A stretch of 26,702 nt of DNA from a virus, in the IMG/VR virus record IMGVR_UViG_3300032093_000709, positions 1 to 26,702 of that record. One strand, given 5' to 3'. The position numbers and the translations under genes are program-made. Shown one piece after another: positions 5,967 through 13,763 of the stretch; the first letter of the stretch is position 1, and every line of letters begins with the position of its first letter. Below the pieces are notes generated by a model. The model was not told the DNA's origin, did not search any database, and worked only from the letters and a program-made list of their open reading frames with translations.

Positions 5967-8884
5967 GGTATGGAATAGTAGCGGTCTCCAATTTTTACAA
6001 CCTTGGAGCCGCGCTCTTTTTCAGCCGCCTCGGCCTTATCAAATGTCTCATGTGCCTTGCCCTTAAGCATTACGTAGGCATCCCTTGGCAAATCTCTTAG
6101 CATGCGCTCATCGTCTGATGTTGGCGCGACAGATCCCCAGTGACCCAAATCTTCTCCGGTACCAGTCGGGCCCATGCCGTACGCCATGGCTGTCTGGTAA
6201 TCATAACCGGCGCCCTCTGGGTTAAACACACTACCACCACCGGCTTTTCCTTCAACAGCCTTCTTGACAGGTGTTGGGTAAAACAATAAACCAACGTCGT
6301 CATTGGCGTAGCCCTTGTAGCCTGCCTGCTTAATTAGACGCTCTAGCTCGTTGAGTTGTTGCTTCTCATCAACCTGTTGAATGCCTTGGCTCATTAGATA
6401 TGGGTCAAGGCTTTTTTGTTTGGCGATTGCAGACAGCCCCAGTGGGTCTTCATGCAGTGGATAAATATCTTCTGCCATTCCCTGATACTTGTGTGGGCCC
6501 AGTCCTTGCTCTGGTTTAACGCCAGGCTTGTCTACATAAAAATAAGAACGCGGCTTAATATCCAGCGCCTCTTTTAAGCGATCAGCCTCCGCGCCCTTGA
6601 TACCTTTACCGTACATGCGTGGGTCTAGTTGGCTGATTGATGGTGCGTTGGAAAAGTGTACGAACGGCAGTGACTTAGCGTGCTCTAACATTTTACCAAT
6701 TTTACCACCACCAGCAAATCCTGGGTAGTTAATATCAATCTGCTCTGGTGGCAGGATCAATGGTTTCTGTGGTGCGTACTTAAACTGTTGGCCTAACTTA
6801 ACAAGCTGATCATTAATTGCGCTGGGGTCGCCGCCAGACTTTATTAATTGCTCACGCTGGGCTTTTAGCTGATTCATTGCGTTAATTAATTCTTCGTTCA
6901 TGCCAGAGTAGCTAACTAAAGAGTTTTGGCCTCGCGTCTCAGTCGCAGCAGCTAAACGTGCTAGTGGTGAGTACATCTGTGAGTGTGCGCCGTAGGCTAG
7001 TTCTTCACCCTTAGGGCCAAACGATGCACCAGTAGTGCCATGACCAAAGTAATCGTGCACGGCCCTGAACTGTTCGTTTGCCTCTTTGTTAAGCGCTGGG
7101 TGTGGCTCACCACCCTGAAATACTGTTAGGCGTTTATTTTGTAGTGCATCCTCGAGCATCTCTTTGGAGCTCTTGTATGCCCTCTCACCAGTGGGGTCAA
7201 ACGATAACTTAACACCAGATCCCTGGAGTGCCTGGAACTGATCGGCTGTCTCTTTAGCCATCTGCTGGTAAGCCGCCTGGGTTAGCTCGTCGTAGTTAGT
7301 CGCACCAGATTTTTTAACAAGATCTGGATTCATCTGCAGATACTGTTTGAAGATCTGTTGCTTTACCTTTGGATCAACATTTTCCGATGACAGCATTTCA
7401 AACGCCTTTGCTACGGGAGTTTGTTTTTGCGCCGATGATACGGGCATGTTCTGTATTGCCTCTAAGCTAAACTTAGGTGCAATCTTTTTTGCCAGCTCAA
7501 CCGCGGCGTTTACTTTACCACCACCAGCATATTTCTTACCAGGGAAATCCGTAAGCTCTAGGCGTGGGTCGTTCCAGTCTGTTATCTCTAAGTCTTTACG
7601 TGGTGCGATAATGAGCGGGCCACTCTGTAGTTTTTCTTCTGCCCTAAATACCGGTAGCCCAGTGCTCTTGTCGTAGAACTGAGAGTGCCGGCGTGGGTCC
7701 ATACCGATCTGGGTATAGTTAGGATCGTTTAACATCTCGGCCATCATACGACGAACTTCGTCATCGGATGTACCAACGTTAGTGCCCTTTATAAGCGCAA
7801 AGGGGGACTTTGCAGAACCGATCTCTGCGCCTAAGGGGGTGAGAGCCTGCTCCTTCGTTCCGAGGCCTACACGGACCGCCTGGTTGGGCCTAGAGGTAAA
7901 CTCAACATCTTTGAGGTGCCCGGTTCTACCATAACTAATTGCTTTACCAGATGGATCGTGTGTTGTATCCACATACACGCCCTTTTGGGTATATGCTGGA
8001 ATATCTAAACGATTACCGACACGCATGCCCGCAGGAATAGGGGCCAGTGCCTTAGCCTGTTTGCTTGACATTAGAGCATTAATAATTTGCTCGTCAGTAT
8101 ATGCTGGTGGCAGTTCAGACCATTTACGAATAGGTAACTGCTGATTAAGAATGCGTATACGTTCTTCTTGGCTGATGTTACCCTTGAGATATTCTTCTAG
8201 CGCCTGAGCTACTTTGGGATCTTGACCGTGTGGATGCCGTTTAAGTGCAGACAAACCAGCTTTAATTGCGCCACCTTTGGCCTTCATAAACTCCGGCGAC
8301 TCGGCCTCTTCGGGATTGTACTTGGCAAACTTGCCACGGATCTTTGACGGGTCCAATACACCAACGTTTTGGTATCCAGACTCGTTAACGTTAAATGTCT
8401 TAATGCCACTTTCGCGTAGGTGTTGCAAAAACGCTGGAGACTCCATCGTCGTCCAGTTAGAGTGTGGGTCTTCAATTCTGGATTTAAACTGACGCGCCAT
8501 CTTGGGATCTTCAGCATATTTTTTGGCAACGTACGCCTCAACTAATGCGCGCCCTTCTGGTGACATTGGATCAAAATGATTTGACATGTCTACGCTAACT
8601 GGGTACATGGTAGAGCCCTTGTTATAGCTACCCAATGGCACAGCGTCGCCAGTCTTTAAACTAATGTATGGTCCCTTACCTGCGGTAAAACTATCGGCAA
8701 ACTTAGGGCTCTTTGTTACAAACGTAACACCGGGCGTAACAAAATCAACGTCGCGCACAGTTGACTTTAGTGGGTCAAATGCTTCGATGTTTGGATTTGG
8801 ACTGCCGTGATAAAAACCTGGAGTAAACTTTTTCTTGAACTCCTCAACAGCCGCCTTCATTTGTGCAGGTGTTAGCTTTGGCAT
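5960..8884 (-). CDS. Large polyvalent protein with two ADP-ribosyltransferase-like domains and an HDxFGH domain
   Basis: A 974-aa multidomain protein, last gene of the late operon. Residues 20-200 look like an ART domain of the polyvalent-protein type: FYHGS with H26-G27, then PGVTFVTKSPKFADSF, then LDPSKIRGKFAKYNPE. Residues 205-450 are a domain seen in other phage polyvalent proteins (GMRVGNRLDIPAYTQKGVYV and IGMDPRRHSQFYDKSTGLPV). Residues 451-720 hold RAVHDYFGH (H610, D611, H615) and TETRGQNS, resembling a metal or catalytic site. Residues 735-880 are a second ART-like unit (PRSYFYVDKPG, AGYKGYANDD). Residues 885-974 are a small conserved phage module (GHWGSVAP, LKGKAHETFDKAEAAEKERG). The segments are separated by KAKGGAI, YAGGGKV, FAGGGKI and KAGGGSV. 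Probably packaged and injected to modify host proteins; this is inference. The ATG directly abuts the upstream stop, with GGAAG in front. Confidence 0.75.
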   Translation of the reverse strand: MPKLTPAQMKAAVEEFKKKFTPGFYHGSPNPNIEAFDPLKSTVRDVDFVTPGVTFVTKSPKFADSFTAGKGPYISLKTGDAVPLGSYNKGSTMYPVSVDMSNHFDPMSPEGRALVEAYVAKKYAEDPKMARQFKSRIEDPHSNWTTMESPAFLQHLRESGIKTFNVNESGYQNVGVLDPSKIRGKFAKYNPEEAESPEFMKAKGGAIKAGLSALKRHPHGQDPKVAQALEEYLKGNISQEERIRILNQQLPIRKWSELPPAYTDEQIINALMSSKQAKALAPIPAGMRVGNRLDIPAYTQKGVYVDTTHDPSGKAISYGRTGHLKDVEFTSRPNQAVRVGLGTKEQALTPLGAEIGSAKSPFALIKGTNVGTSDDEVRRMMAEMLNDPNYTQIGMDPRRHSQFYDKSTGLPVFRAEEKLQSGPLIIAPRKDLEITDWNDPRLELTDFPGKKYAGGGKVNAAVELAKKIAPKFSLEAIQNMPVSSAQKQTPVAKAFEMLSSENVDPKVKQQIFKQYLQMNPDLVKKSGATNYDELTQAAYQQMAKETADQFQALQGSGVKLSFDPTGERAYKSSKEMLEDALQNKRLTVFQGGEPHPALNKEANEQFRAVHDYFGHGTTGASFGPKGEELAYGAHSQMYSPLARLAAATETRGQNSLVSYSGMNEELINAMNQLKAQREQLIKSGGDPSAINDQLVKLGQQFKYAPQKPLILPPEQIDINYPGFAGGGKIGKMLEHAKSLPFVHFSNAPSISQLDPRMYGKGIKGAEADRLKEALDIKPRSYFYVDKPGVKPEQGLGPHKYQGMAEDIYPLHEDPLGLSAIAKQKSLDPYLMSQGIQQVDEKQQLNELERLIKQAGYKGYANDDVGLLFYPTPVKKAVEGKAGGGSVFNPEGAGYDYQTAMAYGMGPTGTGEDLGHWGSVAPTSDDERMLRDLPRDAYVMLKGKAHETFDKAEAAEKERGSKVVKIGDRYYSIPK

Positions 8885-10759
8885 TTAGCACTTCCACTTA
8901 CGTAACGCTTTGTTGATACGTGAATCTGGATCGTTTGCTGTCTTGGATGATGTTAGCTTCTTCTTCATCCCGCCCATTCTGGCGCAGAATGACTTCTTAC
9001 GTGAGCCGCCCTCTGGCTGTGGTGCCTTTAGCTCGCCGCCAGTCTCACGCTTGTACGACGCGCGCCCCAGTGCGTTCAAGCCACCCGACGGGCTCTTGCC
9101 CTCAGAACGTTGCCATGCTGGTGTTGTAGAGCCGCCTTTAGCGTATCCTAGTTCTTGTAACGAACGTATTAACTTCTCATCAATAATTTGCGATGGAATA
9201 CCAACTGATTGACGATAGTTATAATCGGACAAAGGACGTCCGAGTTCTTTCATGGCTTTGGCTTCTAAGTCACGGAATAAAAACTCACGAGGCACAGGAG
9301 TAAATTGGTCTTCGCCTTTTTCTCCAATAATTAAATTCTTATATCCGGGGTGAACATCTGGTTTTAGTATTTGTGATTCTGCAGTAAATAATTGAGGACC
9401 AATAGCCCCTAACTCAGCCTCACGTAATGCTGGATCAATTGTTTCATCTAAGTGTCTTTGTAGATCAAGTGCTCCAATTCGCTTTTGACCCATAACGTCA
9501 GCGACCGCACCACGACGCTTAAACGCATTTGCAAACTCTAAAAACTCTTTGCTAGTAATATCAGGTGCGCCGGATAGTTCTTTCTTACCAGCCATTTTTG
9601 CGTTTAATGCTTCTATTTGTTGCGGCGTTACTTTACCAGAACGAATGTCTTCTAACAGTTCAGAGTACATTTTTTCAAACACTGGACGATTAGAGCGATG
9701 TGCTGTAGTGCTCATTAACATGGGAGAAACCACAGCACGATTTGAACCGCCAGCTTGGTTAACAGCATTCAATAGTCTATTAGCCGCACCGGGCGAATCC
9801 ATCGCCCAGGTGTACTCTGGATGTAAATTAATAAATCCAGGACCACCGGAGAACCCCCCTGTCGCCTTGGTGCGATCAGCCATTGTGCCGAGTAGTGTTT
9901 GTCCTTCACGAGGTATCAAAACCTCAGATAATTTTTTAGTAACACTTTTTGCTTTACCTAATTTACCGCCTTCAGCTAAGTGCACTAGACCACCGGCGGC
10001 TTTTTTCTCTTCCTCTTCTTTTGAAGGATAGAATATATCTTTAACTTCTTTGCCACCCTGCACGGTTGGTACTAACAAAGATAACCCGGTACCAATTGCA
10101 CGCAAAGGTTTAATGCGTGACTGGCTTAACGCACCACCAACTGTGCCAATGCCACTTAAAATAGCCCCACCGGTGTCGCCTTTTTCTATATCACTAATTG
10201 TTTTACCAGCCTCGGCACCCATGACACCCATGCCACCAATTCGTCTTGCGACACTTGGTTTACCTAGGCGTTCACTTGATATAATATTGGCCGCAGTTTT
10301 TTGTGGGAGAGATGGTTCGGCAGGTTGGTTTTCAATTCCAAGAAAACCCTTACGAATAGGAATTTGTGATCCACGAGATTGTACAGGTTTGCCTCGAGCA
10401 ATTTCACTTTTTTTGTAAGCCTCTTCAAACGTAGCACCACCAACATTGGGTCCAGTAGTCTGTGTGGCTAACCATTTAGCTACTTTGTCACCGCGCGGTG
10501 TGCCCTTTGGCCCAGCAACTTTTTCTGCAACTTTAGTTGCTGTGGTATCAACAGCGGAACCTACAGCGGGGCCGGCAATAGCACCAAAAGTGCTACCAAT
10601 AGCAGCGCCAGCCGCTGGATAAATCATATCACCAGAGCTGCTTTCTTCTTGGGCCTGCAATTGCCTAATGTAGTCCGCTAATTCTTTTGCGTCCTCTACA
10701 TTACCGGCAGCGTCTGCCTTCTCAAATGCGTCTATGGCTTCTTGTAATTGTGGATTCAT
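8885..10759 (-). CDS. Polyvalent / ejection-type protein with membrane segment and basic Cys-containing tail
   Basis: A 624-aa product. The N-terminus (residues 1-38) is a helical hairpin typical of phage ejection proteins (AFEKADAAGNVEDAKELADY). Residues 45-70 are a Gly/Ala-zipper hydrophobic stretch (GAAIGSTFGAIAGPAVGSAV) that could insert in a membrane, and another Gly-rich region follows near 170-225. After two GG motifs (KKAAGGLVHLAEGGKLGK, about 253-266), residues 270-535 form a globular polyvalent-type domain with INLHPEYTWAMDSPGAANR and VVSPMLMSTTAHRSNRPVFE. A third GG motif (YAKGGST, about 538) precedes a C-terminal basic domain: RKKSFCARMGGMKKK, then NDPDSRINKALRKWKC. This matches DUF6321-like tails seen in phage proteins. 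It shares its first base with the upstream stop (TAATG). An injected membrane-active effector is plausible but unproven. Confidence 0.65.
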   Translation of the reverse strand: MNPQLQEAIDAFEKADAAGNVEDAKELADYIRQLQAQEESSSGDMIYPAAGAAIGSTFGAIAGPAVGSAVDTTATKVAEKVAGPKGTPRGDKVAKWLATQTTGPNVGGATFEEAYKKSEIARGKPVQSRGSQIPIRKGFLGIENQPAEPSLPQKTAANIISSERLGKPSVARRIGGMGVMGAEAGKTISDIEKGDTGGAILSGIGTVGGALSQSRIKPLRAIGTGLSLLVPTVQGGKEVKDIFYPSKEEEEKKAAGGLVHLAEGGKLGKAKSVTKKLSEVLIPREGQTLLGTMADRTKATGGFSGGPGFINLHPEYTWAMDSPGAANRLLNAVNQAGGSNRAVVSPMLMSTTAHRSNRPVFEKMYSELLEDIRSGKVTPQQIEALNAKMAGKKELSGAPDITSKEFLEFANAFKRRGAVADVMGQKRIGALDLQRHLDETIDPALREAELGAIGPQLFTAESQILKPDVHPGYKNLIIGEKGEDQFTPVPREFLFRDLEAKAMKELGRPLSDYNYRQSVGIPSQIIDEKLIRSLQELGYAKGGSTTPAWQRSEGKSPSGGLNALGRASYKRETGGELKAPQPEGGSRKKSFCARMGGMKKKLTSSKTANDPDSRINKALRKWKC

Positions 10760-12756
10760 TACTGATATTTTTTCAATAGATTTTTTACGCGGTCTGATTT
10801 AATATCTGTTTTAGATGCTTTGCCTGGTGCTGCAGTCTTTTCTTCTGGGGGAACTTGAAGCGGATTATTATCTGTTATCTTCATACCTAAAATATCGCCA
10901 AGATCTTTATTGTGTTGAGCGATAATTGTCTTTCCTTCGTTTCGGAAAAACACATCAGGATCTGCATAGGTACCGGCACGATCTCTGTATTTAGCATATG
11001 CGTCTGCCATTTTCTTATCAAACTGTGCACGCTCAGCCATAACTTTTGACTGCATTAGCAAAATTTTTGCTGGATCTTTGGTTGATCCAACTGCTTGCTG
11101 TACTAATCTACGCTCGTTGTCTGATACGGCACCTTGTCCAGCTAGGTATACCTTGGCATACTCCAACTCTGCCTGTTTTAAATGTTTTTCAACACGTAAA
11201 AACTTTTCAATTTGTTGCGGAGAAGCCCCGGCTACCGTCAAGTTTCTTTCAAGATCACTAATACCAATTGTACCAAACTGACCAATACTTGCACCACTTT
11301 CAATTTGTTTTAAAATAAATGGTACCATACCCTGTTTAGATAGTTTACCAAATACGGCTTGCATGTCTTTGTCTTGTACAATAGAAAGAATATCATTGTA
11401 CCTAGTTTCACGTTCACCAGCAGATTGACCAAGACGGTTTACTTCAGCAGCAAGTTTACCAACGTCTTTACCTAACTCTTTAGCTGCCTCTCCGGCACCT
11501 GTTTTTTCAACCTCTAATTGACCAACAGATTTACGTTCTACTTTTGGTTCAGATGGTGCACCAGTGGGCACAGCCTCTGCCTGTTTAGTAGATGCCTCAG
11601 TAGGTCTTTGTCCGGATTCAAATTGTGTAATAGCGTTAGATACAATCTTACGAGCCTCATCCGTATTTGGAATAGGTGCGGTTGGGTCGATGCCTAATTT
11701 ACCAGCAATAAACTTAGCATAGTTGGCAGTTGACTCTGGGCTATTACCCGTAGCAGTTGACGGCGCCCATGTCTCGGCTAATAGTGACGGTGTCATAATG
11801 TTGGCATCTTCACCAAATCGCTGTCTAACTGCTGGGCTCTGACCACTGAGCTTTAATTTTAAGTCTTCGTCAAGGGCTTTTTGTCCAGCCTCTAACGTGT
11901 CAAACTTCAAAAACTCGCCGGTCTTAGTATCTCTTAAATTGCCAGGATTGTTGTTACGCACGCTTACAGGGCCCGCAGCAGGAGCAGCGGCAGGAGCAGC
12001 GGCAGGAGCAGCGGCAGGAGCAGCGGCAGGAGCAGCGGCAGGAGCAGCGGCAGCCGGTTTGGCTTCTGCGGGAACGGCGCCGGCAGGTGAGAAGCGATAC
12101 TCTCTTCCATCTGGACCAATGTAACTTTGTGGAGCGTAGCCTTTCTCTTGAATGGTGCGCAAGAAAATATCACGTTGCTCGGGCGGCAATGTTTGTGCAA
12201 ACGCAAGATTCTTCTGTAAGTCTGGGCGTTTTAATTCATGCTCAGATACTAATTTTTCAAATGCAGCAAAATCTCCACCAGCCAATGCTTTCTTAGCAAT
12301 TGGTTGAATGTTTGGTGGCAACGAGTTCAACATGATTTCATACGGAGCTGTACCACCAGCGGCAGGAGCTGCGCCAGGTTGTTGTCCACCAGCACCGCCG
12401 CCGGTCAGACCATACATCTTAGCGGCGCGTTCTTGCGCGGCTTGGTTTGCTCTTACCGCGGCCATCTGACTACGGATGTCAAACAGTTCACGCTGTTCGC
12501 GCATCTTTTGTTCATCGCGTGCCAAAACATTTCGTGTTGGATCAATAGCGGCGTACGCCAGCGCGTCTTTTAATCCGCTGGTAAATAAATTTAATGGGCT
12601 CTCGCGCTCGTCAATGATGCGCTGCATGTTAGCCAAAATGCTTTGTGTTTGCGTTGGGTCTAACGCAACGTTTCCAGGAACAGAGAACCCACCCTTACTC
12701 TTTGGTGGGGTTACTATTCCGCCTAAACCGCTTTGAACTTGAGATTCTTCAGCCAT
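10759..12756 (-). CDS. Virion ejection protein with peptidoglycan-degrading (transglycosylase-like) domain
   Basis: About 665 aa from ATG 12756; a TTG at 12768, directly after the upstream stop, is an alternative start adding four residues. After a helical N-terminal part, a Pro/Ala linker made by a perfect DNA repeat (about residues 235-259) leads to VRNNNPGNLRDTKTGEFLKF at R267. This is the hallmark of a lysozyme/transglycosylase-like domain in virion proteins, followed by SLLAETWAPSTATGNSPEST and NYAKFIAGKLGIDP. The C-terminal half is helical and charged, ending SDRVKNLLKKYQ, as in internal virion proteins. The likely role is opening the cell wall during DNA entry. It sits in a run of ejection genes with near-zero spacing. 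Catalytic residues cannot be named with certainty. Confidence 0.75.
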   Translation of the reverse strand: MAEESQVQSGLGGIVTPPKSKGGFSVPGNVALDPTQTQSILANMQRIIDERESPLNLFTSGLKDALAYAAIDPTRNVLARDEQKMREQRELFDIRSQMAAVRANQAAQERAAKMYGLTGGGAGGQQPGAAPAAGGTAPYEIMLNSLPPNIQPIAKKALAGGDFAAFEKLVSEHELKRPDLQKNLAFAQTLPPEQRDIFLRTIQEKGYAPQSYIGPDGREYRFSPAGAVPAEAKPAAAAPAAAPAAAPAAAPAAAPAAAPAAGPVSVRNNNPGNLRDTKTGEFLKFDTLEAGQKALDEDLKLKLSGQSPAVRQRFGEDANIMTPSLLAETWAPSTATGNSPESTANYAKFIAGKLGIDPTAPIPNTDEARKIVSNAITQFESGQRPTEASTKQAEAVPTGAPSEPKVERKSVGQLEVEKTGAGEAAKELGKDVGKLAAEVNRLGQSAGERETRYNDILSIVQDKDMQAVFGKLSKQGMVPFILKQIESGASIGQFGTIGISDLERNLTVAGASPQQIEKFLRVEKHLKQAELEYAKVYLAGQGAVSDNERRLVQQAVGSTKDPAKILLMQSKVMAERAQFDKKMADAYAKYRDRAGTYADPDVFFRNEGKTIIAQHNKDLGDILGMKITDNNPLQVPPEEKTAAPGKASKTDIKSDRVKNLLKKYQ
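11981..12052 (-). repeat. Six perfect 12-bp tandem repeats encoding a Pro/Ala linker
   Basis: The plus-strand unit GGAGCAGCGGCA is repeated six times with no mismatch. It encodes PAAA-type repeats in the minus-strand ejection protein, just before its transglycosylase-like domain. Each unit is four codons, so copy-number change would alter linker length without a frameshift. Partial units flank it on both sides. Confidence 0.95.
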
Positions 12757-12768
12757 GTTTTTTATCAA

Positions 12769-13761
12769 TCAATCATATGAAAAGTAATCAGACCAATCAG
12801 GATAATCTGTTGGGGGCACAAATGTATCAACGGCGGGAACGCCTCCACCATAATTAAATATGTCATACAGTTGTTGTTCTGTTATGCCATCTACATCAAC
12901 ATCACCTGGATCAACACCCTGTGCCGCTGCAATTTGATTTAGTTGTTCGGGTGTAAATGAGCTACTGCCACCTAAAAACTTACCAATATCTTTAAATGCG
13001 GTTGATAGTCCACCTTTAACGCCTAGATTTTCTAATAGCTTATTCGCACCAGCCGCGCCTCCACCTAATGCGCTGGCGATTGCGGTGATCTGGCTAAGTG
13101 GTGACATCTGCACGTCGCTGGTTACTGTTGTTGGTACAGTCACACCAGACAATATTTTACCTAAATTAGCAACGTTAGTAAACGGCGCGAGCTGTTGAGC
13201 CTGACCAACGTTCATCGCGTTACTAATTCCTTGCTGCGCCACGTTACCTAAATTAGCTGCGCCGCTAACACCTGTCGCTTGGTTCTTTAGGAACGCGTCC
13301 ATTTGATTAGCAAACAACTGTGACGCTGCGTCGGCCTTTGCCTTATTAACGGCGGTTTCGCCACGCAGGCTACCAAAGTTACCAGAGGCAATTGAGGATC
13401 CCAGTACCGGTGCCGTAATGTTTGGTAGCAATTGCTCAAGCTGTTGGTTTTGCGCTTGAAATAAACCACCCATGGCAGTTGACGTATTAGGAGTTACTTG
13501 ACCGGTTGGAGAGGTGATCCAAGGGTTGGCCGCGCCAGATGAAATGCTTTGGAGAGTGTTTTGAGCTTGTGTAAATGGATTAGACGGGCCGGGTTGCAGT
13601 GTATTAATGGCGCCCTGAGCTACCGTGCCACTTAACTGAGGCGCGGCCCCATAGGCGGTGGTTGCCTGGTTGACTAGGTTCTGTTGGGCGGTGTCGTACC
13701 ACGATGGCATCGTGGTCTGTTGCACGCCCTTGTTGGCTATAAAATTGGAAAGTCCTGCCAT
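12769..13761 (-). CDS. Putative internal virion / ejection protein (Ala/Gln/Asn-rich)
   Basis: A 330-aa product, low in charge, rich in Ala, Gln, Asn, Ser and Gly, with predicted helical heptads (GLFQAQNQQLEQLLPNI; VNKAKADAASQLFANQMDAF). The segment GNFGSLRGETAVNKAKADAA resembles a conserved stretch in podovirus structural proteins lying between nozzle and ejection genes. The C-terminal end is acidic and aromatic (DYPDWSDYFSYD). There is no signal peptide or membrane segment. It starts two bases after the upstream gene's stop and is followed closely by the transglycosylase gene, so the three are one unit. The exact virion role is not known. Confidence 0.6.
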   Translation of the reverse strand: MAGLSNFIANKGVQQTTMPSWYDTAQQNLVNQATTAYGAAPQLSGTVAQGAINTLQPGPSNPFTQAQNTLQSISSGAANPWITSPTGQVTPNTSTAMGGLFQAQNQQLEQLLPNITAPVLGSSIASGNFGSLRGETAVNKAKADAASQLFANQMDAFLKNQATGVSGAANLGNVAQQGISNAMNVGQAQQLAPFTNVANLGKILSGVTVPTTVTSDVQMSPLSQITAIASALGGGAAGANKLLENLGVKGGLSTAFKDIGKFLGGSSSFTPEQLNQIAAAQGVDPGDVDVDGITEQQLYDIFNYGGGVPAVDTFVPPTDYPDWSDYFSYD

Positions 13762-13763
13762 AA

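Noticed and set aside
11981-12052. Short direct repeats considered as a CRISPR-like array
   Set aside because: Units are 12 bases, contiguous with no spacers, and encode an in-frame Pro/Ala linker.
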